A DNA stretch of 64,000 bases from Ignavibacteria bacterium (GTDB lineage: Bacteria > Bacteroidota > Ignavibacteria > Tepidaquicellales > Tepidaquicellaceae). Below the pieces are notes generated by a model. That model was not told the DNA's origin. It saw only the letters and a program-made list of their open reading frames with translations, and ran no database searches. Position 1 is the stretch's first letter. The number at the start of each line of letters is the position of its first letter. Positions 54,176 to 63,499 of the stretch are shown here, piece by piece. The position numbers and the translations under genes are program-made. The stretch spans positions 682,001-746,000 of the forward strand of contig JADJMZ010000003.1 in the NCBI GenBank assembly GCA_016709315.1, given 5' to 3'.

Positions 54176-57100
54176 TTCATGTCTGGGCAATCTGACATTT
54201 TACCTGCCGGTTCATAACCTGACTCTGAATACATACTTCATGACAATACAGTCGGCGATCAATGCAGCTAATCCGACAGATGTAATTGAATGCGCAGAGT
54301 ACACTTATAATGAGAGAGTAGTTATTGACAGGAGTATTACATTGCAGGGAGTAAACAAGACAAACTGCGTAATAAACGGAAGTACTTTTGTAACAGCGGG
54401 TAAAGGAATACAGATAAACAATGGAGTAACCGGAGTAACGATAAAGAGATTTACAGTACAGAACTTCATAGGATTAAACGGAAACGCTGACGGAGGAATA
54501 TATGCAATAGGCGGTAACAACAATCTTCTGATCGAAAGTGTAATAATACAGAACAATGTGGGCGGCAGCGGATTTTATGCAAACGGTCCGGTCAATACAG
54601 TGACATTGGATTCAGTAGTTTCATCAGGTCATACATCAAGCGCAAGAGGAATAGTGATCTGGAATGGTCTGAAAGAAAACATAACAATCACAAACAGTGA
54701 AGTATTTAATAACAACTGCTGCGGAATAGAACTTCAGGACGGACAGGCATCAGGCGTAACAATTGAGAATAATAATATTCATGACAACGCCGACAACGGA
54801 ATAGGATTACTTGGAATGCAGGGACCGGGAGAAAATCTTGTAAAGAATAATACATTGTTAAACAACGGACGTTTTGGAATAGAGATAAAGAATCCGAACG
54901 GTTCAGGACTTGCTACAGGCGCGGGAAGAATTGTTGTTGAAAATAATAATGTCTCGAGAACAGTTCCGATAGTTGACCCTCGTGACATTGCCGGTATCGC
55001 AGCATTCAGAAGAAGCGTAGGAGTTGGAAACGTAGATGTACCGACAGGAGTAGTAATTCAGAACAATACGGTATCCGGTTATATACAGGCAAGCACAAGC
55101 GAAGGATTCGGAATAGTGGTCGAAGGATTAAGCCATACAGTAAGCAACAATACAGTCACAGGCTGTGATGTTGGAATACAGAGACAGGCAGGACATACAC
55201 CTGTTCCTCCTTCAGACGGAGATCAGAGTAATTTGGTTGATTCATATTTCGGAAGAGGCAATTCGCCGCAAACATGCGGAATAACAATAGGAGGAAATAC
55301 ATTAACCAACACAATAAATACAAGAGAAGTAGGCGCCGGAACAGGTATAGTTAAAAACTTCAACACAGGAGAATTATTCTGTACAATACAATCAGCAATA
55401 AATGATGCGCAGACACTTAACGGACATATTATTGAAGTATCAGACGGTACATATAATGAGCAGGTTCTTGTAAACAAGAGTCTTGTGATCAAAGGAACAG
55501 GTGCAGCAAAATCCATAGTTGATTTCACAGGAACAGTTACAGGGAAGCCGGCAATATTTGATGTGTCAGTTCCAAACGTATCTATAGAAAATCTGAGAAT
55601 CAGAGTTGACATGACAAAACTCAACAGCGCAATAATAGCAAGCGCAACTGATATAGATAATCTGAGTGTAAAGAATGATTCAATAGAAGCTTACGGCTCG
55701 AGCAATGCTGCCACATTCGGATCATACGGCAACCGTAATGCGATCAGCATAAATTACACCGGATCAACAAATTACCGCGTAGCAGCCGGCGGCGTTGATA
55801 ACATCACTGTAACCGGCAATACGATCTCCGGAGTATTGAATGACGGTTTCGGACAACCACGTTATTTCCGTTCAGGAGTATCATTGGATGAAGGCGGCGG
55901 TGTATTTAACAACAATACCATTCAGACAATTAATCATGATCTTCTGGTTAGATTTGGAACCAACGGCAATATTGACTTTAAGAATAATTTTTTAAATGGC
56001 GGAGGAATAGAACTGGCTGACATGAATGCAGGAGCAGGAGTGCTGACAGTATCAGATAACGTATTTGATGCAACGTTTGCAAATTCATCTGCGCCGGGAA
56101 CAGCAGTAATGAGATTAAAGAATAATTATTATTCAAAGACAACACTGGTGAACAGAAACATTTTTATAAATCATCAATGGGCGGCAAGTCTTGAAAACTA
56201 TAATACTGTTACATTAGACAGTAACACATTTACACCACTGGCGAATTCGACAACCTACCACCATATCGCCATAAATACTAAATCCATCACATCCAACTCC
56301 AATGCAATTCTGCAAGTAACAACCGGAGCTGTTCTGACAAGAAATACATTTAATTATTCTGGAACCACAGGCGGAACAGCTCTGAGTTTCCATAATCATG
56401 ATAACGATGCGGCTTTATTCGGGACATTTACAATTGGTACAGCAGGAAATGAAAATAATTTCAATACAGGTATTCAGAATTATGTATATCTGGATGCTCA
56501 GACAGGACTCAGCAGCGGTGCGACTTTCCCTCCTTACAGTACTGTAATTTTCGGAGCCGGTGCAATAACAACAATGGCATGCTGGGCAACAGATGTAAAC
56601 ATTGAAAACAATAAATTCGATGTGGGTTCAGGACTTCAGCTTCCATCGGCAATGAATTTCACCCAGAGGACAGCATTAGAGACGAACTTATTCCACAAAC
56701 CCGATAATTCATGTCTGGGCAATCTGACATTTTACCTGCCGGTTCATAACCTGACGTTGAATACATACTTCATGACAATACAATCAGCGATCAATGCAGC
56801 TAATCCGACAGATGTAATTGAGTGCGCAGAATATACTTATAATGAGAGAGTAATTATTGACAGGAGTATTACATTGCAGGGAGTAAACAAGACAAACTGC
56901 GTAATCAACGGAAGTACTTTTGTAACAGCGGGTAAAGGAATACAGATAAACAATGCAGTAACTGGAGTAACGATAAAGAGATTTACAGTACAGAACTTCA
57001 TAGGATCAAGCGGAAATGCTGACGGAGGAATATATGCAATAGGCGGTAACAATAATCTTCTGATCGAAAGTGTAATAATACAGAACAATGTGGGCGGCAG

Positions 57101-57870
57101 CGGATTTTACGCAAACGGTCCGGTGAACACATTAACATTGGATTCAGTAGTTTCATCAGGTCATACATCAAGCGCAAGAGGAATAGTGATCTGGAATGGT
57201 CTGAAAGAAAACATAACAATCACAAACAGTGAAGTATTTAATAACAACTGCTGCGGAATAGAACTTCAGGACGGACAGGCATCAGGCGTAACAATTGAGA
57301 ATAATAATATTCATGACAACGCCGACAACGGAATAGGATTACTGGGAATGCAGGGTCCGGGAGAAAATCTTATAAAGAATAATACACTGTTAAACAACGG
57401 ACGTTTTGGAATAGAGATAAAGAATCCGAACGGATCAGGACTTGCCACAGGCGCTGGAAGAATCGTTGTTGAAAATAATAATGTCTCAAGAACAGTTCCG
57501 ATAGTTGACCTCAGAGACATTGCCGGTATCGCAGCATTCAGAAGAAGCGTAGGAGTTGGAAATGTGGACGTACCGACGGGAGTAGTAATACAGAACAATA
57601 CAGTATCGGGATATGTACAGCTTAGCACAAGCGAAGGATTCGGAATAGTGGTCGAAGGATTAAGCCATACAATAAGCGGCAATACAGTTACAGGATGTGA
57701 TGTCGGAATTCAGAAACAGGCGGGACATCTGCCTTATCCGGGAGACGGAGATCAGAACAACGTAGTTGATACATATTTCGGAAGAGGCAATTCGCCGCAA
57801 ACATGCGGAATAACAATGTTTGGAAATACTCTGACCAATACTATTAATACAAGAGATGTAGGCGTGATAC
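54041..57870 (+). repeat. near-identical internal duplication in the giant gene
   Basis: Bases 54041-55340 recur at 56574-57865 with an offset of 2,532 bases after position 54240 and 2,533 before it; the one-base difference locates the extra base that shifts the frame in the first copy. Upstream parts of the same unit are clearly homologous but diverged. Confidence 0.85.
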
Positions 57871-60800
57871 CGGGAGGCGGAATCGTAATGAACACGAGCA
57901 CTAATAAATTGTTCTGTTCCATTCAGTCTGCTATTGATGATGCGCTGACAATTGACGGACACACTATTTCAATATCTGCAGGAACATACACAGAGAATGT
58001 AATATTGAGCAAAAGACTTACACTTGACGGCGCAGGAAGCGGAAGTGATCCTTCGTTATCTACAATCATTCAGTCAGTTGCTGCCAACACTCCGGATCTG
58101 CAAATTACTTCAACCGGAATGGATGCATCAAACAGAGTCGTTGTAAAAGATATGAGAGTTACCGGAGCTACAGGTTCGTCAAATACAGGTGCAGGTATTC
58201 TGGTGCAAAGTTCAGTCGCTTCAGGATACTATACATTTGACAATGTAGTATCCAGAGTTAATCAGGGAGCAGGACTTGTATTCAACAGCACTGTCAGCGT
58301 TACTGATGTTGCTGTTACAAATTCTGTTCTCTCAATGAACGGAAACGACGGATTGCGTATTGCTTCAGCTGTTCCGTCATTTACCGATCTTAACGTCACA
58401 GGATGTCAGATAGACAGTAATGCAACAAGCGGATTTGATTATAACCCAAGCGGAACGATGACTAACATTGGAACGAATTTTAATTTTTCAAACACCAGCT
58501 TTACAAGAAACAGCACAGCCAATGTTACCAATGCGCATGATGTTTCATTCTTCCGTTTCTACGGAAACGCAACATTGACAAATGTAAATGTTACAAGCAA
58601 TCAGCTTCCAAATAAAGCTTACGGAATTGTTTTTACAGGAAAGAATACGGCTTCAGGAACAGTTCAATTGAATGGAGTTACCTGCAACGGAATTGTTGGT
58701 AAAGGTACTCTTACATTCCAGCAATACAGTGACATCAATAATATCAGTCTTAACAATGTTGATGTTCAGAGCACGACTGCTCCGTGGGGACAGGTTATTA
58801 TTGATCATACAGACATTGATGCTCTTAATCTCGGCAATACAATTCTGAGATCACTTGTACTGTGGAATGCCGGAGGAGTAAACGCTACTACTGCAGACTT
58901 CAGACACATAACGCTCGGAACTCCTCTGAACAATACAGTTCTTGCTGATAACTTCCAGATAGAAGATCAGATAGTTCATAAAATTGATCTGCTGCTACTG
59001 GGATTGGTAAGAGTTAAAACAGGGGAAGTATTTGTTACAGTGAACAGTTTCGTAACTCCGAATACAACTCCGAGCATACAGCGCGGTATAGATGCATCAT
59101 CTGCAGGATTTATAGTAAATGCAGGTCCCGGTAATTTTACCGAACAGCTTGAAGTGAATAAATCTCTGACTATTGACGGTCAGGGAAGCGGTATTACAAA
59201 CATTATTTCACCGAATACATTAGCTCTGTCTTATACAACTTCAGGTGTTAATAAGCCGGTAATTTATGTTCATGATGCGGCTGATGTAATAATTAAGGAT
59301 ATTACAGTTGATGGTGCAGGTAAAGGAAATGCCAACAACAGATTCCAGGGTATTGCTTATCGTAATGCCGGTGGTACTGTAAGGAATATTGAAATAAAAG
59401 CAATTCGCAATACACCTGCTGACGGAGCGCAAGCCGGAGTTGGAATATATGCTTTAGCGGATAACGGAACATCGCGAACCTTAAACTTTATACGAAATAG
59501 TATTTATGATTTCCAGAAAAATGCAACAGTATTTGCAGGTGCAGACCTGACAGCTAAGATAGACAGTAATACAATAACAGGATCCGGACCGGTTAACTTT
59601 ATAGCGCAAAACGGAATCCAGCTTAGTAACGGTGCTGCCGGTTCAGTAAGGTATAATACAATAAGCAATCTATCTTACACTCCTTCAACTGCTATATCGT
59701 GCGGAGTGCTTCTGTATCAGAGTTCAGGACCGGACACAACTTCAAATAATACTCTTACCGCTTGTCAAATGGGAATATATTATTTTGATGTTGGTGGTGT
59801 CATCAGAGAAAATGCAATCACCGCAACAGCAGTAAACACAGGAACAATTTCTTACTGGGGAATTGATGCAGACCCGGGCGGTTCTCCAAGGATAATGGTT
59901 CAGCCGTTTGAAGGACAGGGATTCGAAGGCAAAAAGAAAGTTAATATTTCCAGCAGTCCGTCTTCCATCACTACATCTATATTCAGAAACTCATTGTCCA
60001 GCGACGGTACAAACGGGACAGGTATTGAAATGGACGCACTTGGCACACAGACATTGAATGTAACAGCAATGGAAAATAAAGTGAACGGATGGGATGTTGC
60101 AATACTCTTCTACAAAGATCCGGGAGCAACATTAAACGGTATTGCAAATGATAATAATCTCAGCGGAAATACTTATGCATTATATAATATGACCGGTGCA
60201 TTGCAGAATGGAACCTGCAACTGGTATGGAACCATAGTACCGGCTACTATATTGACAAAAATATTTGGTTTGGTAAATTCGTCACCTTATCTGACAAACG
60301 GTACTGATTTTAATGCAGCACCGGGCTTCCAGCCGGTGCCGGGATCTTGTAACGGAATAGCAGCCACAACTCTGAATATTAAAGTTATTCAGGAAGGATT
60401 TTATAATGTGAGCCAAAAGCTAAATAAAAAAGATACAGTTAAAGCTTATCTCAGATTAAATTTTTCTCCTTACAGTATACTGGATTCTGCTACAGCTACA
60501 ATTGATTCAGTTACATTTACAGGATCTTTCATATTCAATCAACCAAGCGGAACATACTACTTTGTTGTTAAACACAGAAATACAATTGAAACCTGGAGTA
60601 AATCAGGTGGAGAAGTATTTACCGCAGGTGCAGTAATGAATTATGACTTTACTGATTTGTCCGGCAAGGCATTTGGAAATAATATGGTACAAGTGGACAA
60701 CTCTCCTGTAAGATATGCGATTTACAGCGGTGATATAAATCAGGACGGAATAATTGAGGCATTTGATGCCAGTGAAACTGATAATGACGCTTTAAATTCA

Positions 60801-60911
60801 TTAAGCGGATATGTTAGAACAGATGTAACAGGTGACGACTTTGTAGATGCTTCTGATTTAAGTATAGTTGATAATAATGTTGCTAATGGTGTAATTGTAA
60901 TAGCTCCATAA
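54240..60911 (+). CDS. giant exported parallel beta-helix protein, segment 3, with dockerin-type module
   Basis: 2,223 residues, beginning at an internal Met of the repeat (TYFMTIQSAINAANPTDVIE). It contains at least five beta-helix openings with the pattern IQxAIxxA....I.V..GTYxExVxxxxxLTLxG, each followed by many N-rich coils. A tandem duplication of 2,532 bases (844 codons) relates about 52860-55340 to 55390-57870; the second half of the unit is almost identical between copies (54041-55340 and 56574-57865). The last 180 residues are the shared C-terminal module (KAYLRLNFSPY, VKHRNTIETWS, DINQDGIIEAFD, DVTGDDFVDASD) ending VIVIAP; the first F-hand is altered (EAFD instead of DASD). Together with the two upstream segments the protein would be about 3,600 residues. 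A terminator follows. Confidence 0.9.
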   Translation: MTIQSAINAANPTDVIECAEYTYNERVVIDRSITLQGVNKTNCVINGSTFVTAGKGIQINNGVTGVTIKRFTVQNFIGLNGNADGGIYAIGGNNNLLIESVIIQNNVGGSGFYANGPVNTVTLDSVVSSGHTSSARGIVIWNGLKENITITNSEVFNNNCCGIELQDGQASGVTIENNNIHDNADNGIGLLGMQGPGENLVKNNTLLNNGRFGIEIKNPNGSGLATGAGRIVVENNNVSRTVPIVDPRDIAGIAAFRRSVGVGNVDVPTGVVIQNNTVSGYIQASTSEGFGIVVEGLSHTVSNNTVTGCDVGIQRQAGHTPVPPSDGDQSNLVDSYFGRGNSPQTCGITIGGNTLTNTINTREVGAGTGIVKNFNTGELFCTIQSAINDAQTLNGHIIEVSDGTYNEQVLVNKSLVIKGTGAAKSIVDFTGTVTGKPAIFDVSVPNVSIENLRIRVDMTKLNSAIIASATDIDNLSVKNDSIEAYGSSNAATFGSYGNRNAISINYTGSTNYRVAAGGVDNITVTGNTISGVLNDGFGQPRYFRSGVSLDEGGGVFNNNTIQTINHDLLVRFGTNGNIDFKNNFLNGGGIELADMNAGAGVLTVSDNVFDATFANSSAPGTAVMRLKNNYYSKTTLVNRNIFINHQWAASLENYNTVTLDSNTFTPLANSTTYHHIAINTKSITSNSNAILQVTTGAVLTRNTFNYSGTTGGTALSFHNHDNDAALFGTFTIGTAGNENNFNTGIQNYVYLDAQTGLSSGATFPPYSTVIFGAGAITTMACWATDVNIENNKFDVGSGLQLPSAMNFTQRTALETNLFHKPDNSCLGNLTFYLPVHNLTLNTYFMTIQSAINAANPTDVIECAEYTYNERVIIDRSITLQGVNKTNCVINGSTFVTAGKGIQINNAVTGVTIKRFTVQNFIGSSGNADGGIYAIGGNNNLLIESVIIQNNVGGSGFYANGPVNTLTLDSVVSSGHTSSARGIVIWNGLKENITITNSEVFNNNCCGIELQDGQASGVTIENNNIHDNADNGIGLLGMQGPGENLIKNNTLLNNGRFGIEIKNPNGSGLATGAGRIVVENNNVSRTVPIVDLRDIAGIAAFRRSVGVGNVDVPTGVVIQNNTVSGYVQLSTSEGFGIVVEGLSHTISGNTVTGCDVGIQKQAGHLPYPGDGDQNNVVDTYFGRGNSPQTCGITMFGNTLTNTINTRDVGVIPGGGIVMNTSTNKLFCSIQSAIDDALTIDGHTISISAGTYTENVILSKRLTLDGAGSGSDPSLSTIIQSVAANTPDLQITSTGMDASNRVVVKDMRVTGATGSSNTGAGILVQSSVASGYYTFDNVVSRVNQGAGLVFNSTVSVTDVAVTNSVLSMNGNDGLRIASAVPSFTDLNVTGCQIDSNATSGFDYNPSGTMTNIGTNFNFSNTSFTRNSTANVTNAHDVSFFRFYGNATLTNVNVTSNQLPNKAYGIVFTGKNTASGTVQLNGVTCNGIVGKGTLTFQQYSDINNISLNNVDVQSTTAPWGQVIIDHTDIDALNLGNTILRSLVLWNAGGVNATTADFRHITLGTPLNNTVLADNFQIEDQIVHKIDLLLLGLVRVKTGEVFVTVNSFVTPNTTPSIQRGIDASSAGFIVNAGPGNFTEQLEVNKSLTIDGQGSGITNIISPNTLALSYTTSGVNKPVIYVHDAADVIIKDITVDGAGKGNANNRFQGIAYRNAGGTVRNIEIKAIRNTPADGAQAGVGIYALADNGTSRTLNFIRNSIYDFQKNATVFAGADLTAKIDSNTITGSGPVNFIAQNGIQLSNGAAGSVRYNTISNLSYTPSTAISCGVLLYQSSGPDTTSNNTLTACQMGIYYFDVGGVIRENAITATAVNTGTISYWGIDADPGGSPRIMVQPFEGQGFEGKKKVNISSSPSSITTSIFRNSLSSDGTNGTGIEMDALGTQTLNVTAMENKVNGWDVAILFYKDPGATLNGIANDNNLSGNTYALYNMTGALQNGTCNWYGTIVPATILTKIFGLVNSSPYLTNGTDFNAAPGFQPVPGSCNGIAATTLNIKVIQEGFYNVSQKLNKKDTVKAYLRLNFSPYSILDSATATIDSVTFTGSFIFNQPSGTYYFVVKHRNTIETWSKSGGEVFTAGAVMNYDFTDLSGKAFGNNMVQVDNSPVRYAIYSGDINQDGIIEAFDASETDNDALNSLSGYVRTDVTGDDFVDASDLSIVDNNVANGVIVIAP

Positions 60912-60942
60912 GTCAACATGTAACTTAAATGCAATTTAATAT

Positions 60943-60989
60943 AAATCCAGGCAACCGTTATTTTATCTACGGCTGTCTGGATTTTTTTT
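60943..60989 (+). terminator. intrinsic terminator after the giant gene
   Basis: AATCCAG..CAACCGT pairs with ACGGCTG..CTGGATT, followed by a run of eight T. About 30 bases after the stop codon. Confidence 0.8.
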
Positions 60990-61064
60990 AGTTAAAATTA
61001 AAAGTTAAAAGTTACGAATCATGAGTCAAATCTAAAGTCAAAGATCCAAAATCCAAAATCCACA

Positions 61065-63212
61065 TCACGGCGTTATTGCTGTCACCGCATTGTAAGCATT
61101 ATTATCAACAATTCCAAGATCCGATGCGTCAACAAAATAATCTCCGTTAAGATCAGTATTTATTGATCCGGAAAGTGAAGCATAAGCATCATTGTCAACT
61201 TCGCTGACATCAGTTGCATCAATGATTCCGTCCTGATTAACATCCCCTGTATAAAAACACCAGACCGAACCTTTCTGCACGACATTATTGCCGTAAGAAT
61301 TCGCAGATGAAGAAGTGAAGTTGTATGAACTCCAGGAGATTCCGTTTGTCAGACTAACAGGCGCTGAACTCCATGTTTCAATTGTGTTCCTGTGCTTTAC
61401 AGCTATGTAATAATTTCCGTCCGGCGCATTTTTAAATATAACCATATTAGTAAGAAAGCAGGTGTACATATATAAAGAAGTGGAATCAATTGTATTATAA
61501 GGCGGAGCACTGCTCTTAAGATAAAAAGTAATGTAATCCTCTCTTACATGACTGAATGTGTTCTGATCATAAGTGCCTTCGAGTGCAGCAATTATTTGCA
61601 CCTTGATCGCATTGCTTCCTCCTGTCGCATTGAGAACATAATAATCACCCCAGAAAGTAAGTGCGCTGTCATTGTCCACATATCTGAAAGCCGGCTTAGG
61701 ATTGCTTAAGCTTCCTGCAAAATTATCATTAACTACAGGTACATAGCTTTGAATGGAGTTAGTCCTTATCTCCGCTGATGCGATCATATCACGGCAAAGA
61801 AGTACATTTTTGAATGCAATATTAAAACTTCCATCAGTGTTTCTTTTGCCGGCAATATCCCCGGAATGTGATTTATAACTGCCAGAGAATTCAATTACAG
61901 TGCTTGTCCAGGCTGAAGCATCCTGTGATGAATATATCCACTGATCCCAGTCTCCTGAGTTTAAATAATTATCGGAATAAGTAATCATTAGATTTTTAAT
62001 GTTGCTGCCGCCGTTTGATGCGACTCTTGCATTTTCAATTTCATCTCCTGCATATGTGCTTCCGAGAACATTTGAATAATTCGGATATACATTTGCATTG
62101 CCTGCTGCTTTGTAAAGATAAACATTACTGTTGAATCCCGGATAAGCGCTTATTACAAATATCAGAGAATCACTTATGTTATTGAAATATGCAATGTCCG
62201 CCTGAGTTCTGAAATCGTTTGATGCGCTTGCTACCGGAGTAAAAAGACTCAGCGGAAAATAAGTTATTGCAGGAGTTAAAGTATATGGATTATAAATTCT
62301 GAAAAATTTCGGCATTAAATTATGATCAGGTCCTGATATCGAATCCTGCATGAATGCAACTGTTACATAAGCAAGTGAAGGATAAGTCGAGTTATCAGAC
62401 GTGATCCTTGGTCTGAAGTAATCACTTGAAGCTGAATATCCAGGTATAGCGATGCCTGCTTCGTTGAAATTACCCGCATCATCAAATATCAGCAGAGCTA
62501 TCTTCTTATCTCCGGTATAACCGTCTGTAGTATATCCTGCGGTCACGTATAAATATTTTGTTCCGGATGTATTTTCAATTATTTCCAGATCAAGTTCATC
62601 ACGGTTTATCTTTACCGCTGTGGCGGCTTCTACTGATGTGATCAGAGTGAACGTCTGACCGTTATCGGCTGAACTGTAGAGTAATAATGAATCTCCTGAT
62701 GCTGCAACACCCGTATCTGCCTGCGCAGCGGCAACAATCACCCATATCTTTCCGGCTGTCGGACCTCTTTGTTCTGTCTGAGTTGCTAACGCGACAAAGT
62801 ATCTGCCTCCGGTGTAAATTTCTGCTTTGGAAATGTTGTCATCATAACGGTTGCTTACTTTTCTGAAAACGGAATAGCTGTTTGAATTGACAGAGTTTAA
62901 AGTCACTGTATTTCTGCTGATCTCTTCATACTGTTTTTGCAATTCTGATATTTTACCGGCAGAGTTTGCATCTCCTGACCTTTTCAGCATATTCATCTGA
63001 TCAATTATTCTTAACTCTTCCCCTGAAAGATCATTACTCCTTGTCTGAGTCATACTTTCCGTTCCGGATTTAATAACAGCCGGCTGATCTTTTGGCGGCA
63101 ATGGCTTTTTGTCCTGTGAAAAAGAATTTACTGTGAGAAGTAAAAGCATGATAAGCATTGAATTTTTCAATCTCATATCCCTGCTTCCTGATAAGTTTTT
63201 AACTTTGTGCAT
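61065..63212 (-). CDS. exported protein: helical N-region, propeller-like domain, dockerin-type module (paralogue of 11102 and 16653)
   Basis: 715 residues. The ATG at 63212 is used here; Met13 (63176) gives a more typical signal peptide (RLKNSMLIMLLLLTVNSFSQ) and is a good alternative. A charged helical segment follows (LSGEELRIIDQMNMLKRSGD, KISELQKQYEEIS). The middle domain has TQTEQRGPTAGKIWVIVAAA, SSADNGQTFTLI and FRPRITSDNSTYPSLAYVTV, and is propeller-like. The C-terminal module (TFYLKSSAPPY, VKHRNTIETWS, DVNQDGIIDATD, DLNGDYFVDASD) ends VTAITP. It has a consensus promoter and the best-paired leader in the window on its upstream side, and is head-to-head with family copy 8. Function unknown; surface location inferred. 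Confidence 0.9.
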   Translation of the reverse strand: MHKVKNLSGSRDMRLKNSMLIMLLLLTVNSFSQDKKPLPPKDQPAVIKSGTESMTQTRSNDLSGEELRIIDQMNMLKRSGDANSAGKISELQKQYEEISRNTVTLNSVNSNSYSVFRKVSNRYDDNISKAEIYTGGRYFVALATQTEQRGPTAGKIWVIVAAAQADTGVAASGDSLLLYSSADNGQTFTLITSVEAATAVKINRDELDLEIIENTSGTKYLYVTAGYTTDGYTGDKKIALLIFDDAGNFNEAGIAIPGYSASSDYFRPRITSDNSTYPSLAYVTVAFMQDSISGPDHNLMPKFFRIYNPYTLTPAITYFPLSLFTPVASASNDFRTQADIAYFNNISDSLIFVISAYPGFNSNVYLYKAAGNANVYPNYSNVLGSTYAGDEIENARVASNGGSNIKNLMITYSDNYLNSGDWDQWIYSSQDASAWTSTVIEFSGSYKSHSGDIAGKRNTDGSFNIAFKNVLLCRDMIASAEIRTNSIQSYVPVVNDNFAGSLSNPKPAFRYVDNDSALTFWGDYYVLNATGGSNAIKVQIIAALEGTYDQNTFSHVREDYITFYLKSSAPPYNTIDSTSLYMYTCFLTNMVIFKNAPDGNYYIAVKHRNTIETWSSAPVSLTNGISWSSYNFTSSSANSYGNNVVQKGSVWCFYTGDVNQDGIIDATDVSEVDNDAYASLSGSINTDLNGDYFVDASDLGIVDNNAYNAVTAITP

Positions 63213-63241
63213 TTAAGTTTTCTGATTTAAATTTTTAAAAG

Positions 63242-63323
63242 AAATAATAACCCGGCATACCGGCATGCCTTTATGGAAAACAGCCCGCGTGCTGTCTTTC
63301 CGGGTTATTATTTTAATGAACTG
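63242..63323 (-). ncRNA. candidate three-way-junction leader RNA, copy 5
   Basis: Read on the minus strand: P1 AATAATAACCCGG with CCGGGTTATTATT (63312-63300 and 63255-63243), 13 or 14 perfect pairs. P2 is GGAAA-ACAGC..GCTGT-TTTCC. The linker ATAAA is followed by P3 GGCAT-gccgg-(T)ATGCC. Located between the promoter and the start of the 61065-63212 gene. The strongest-paired copy. Confidence 0.7.
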
Positions 63324-63326
63324 TTA

Positions 63327-63358
63327 CAAAAATAAAATTTATTTCTCGCCGCCGCAAA
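63327..63358 (-). promoter_or_regulatory. Bacteroidota-type promoter for the 61065-63212 gene
   Basis: On the minus strand TTTG (63358-63355) and TATTTTTG (63334-63327) with a 20-base spacer. Followed by AACAGTTCATT, the same sequence that begins the other leaders. Confidence 0.75.
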
Positions 63359-63499
63359 AATATTTTATGCCTGTTTTCATCTGTAAATCATACTGCAGGA
63401 AAGCTTTATTAAATTGATTTTAAACAATAACCTGCGAATATTGAATGTAATCAACATTTATTCACAGTTACCCAACTTAAGATTTTCATCATATAAATT

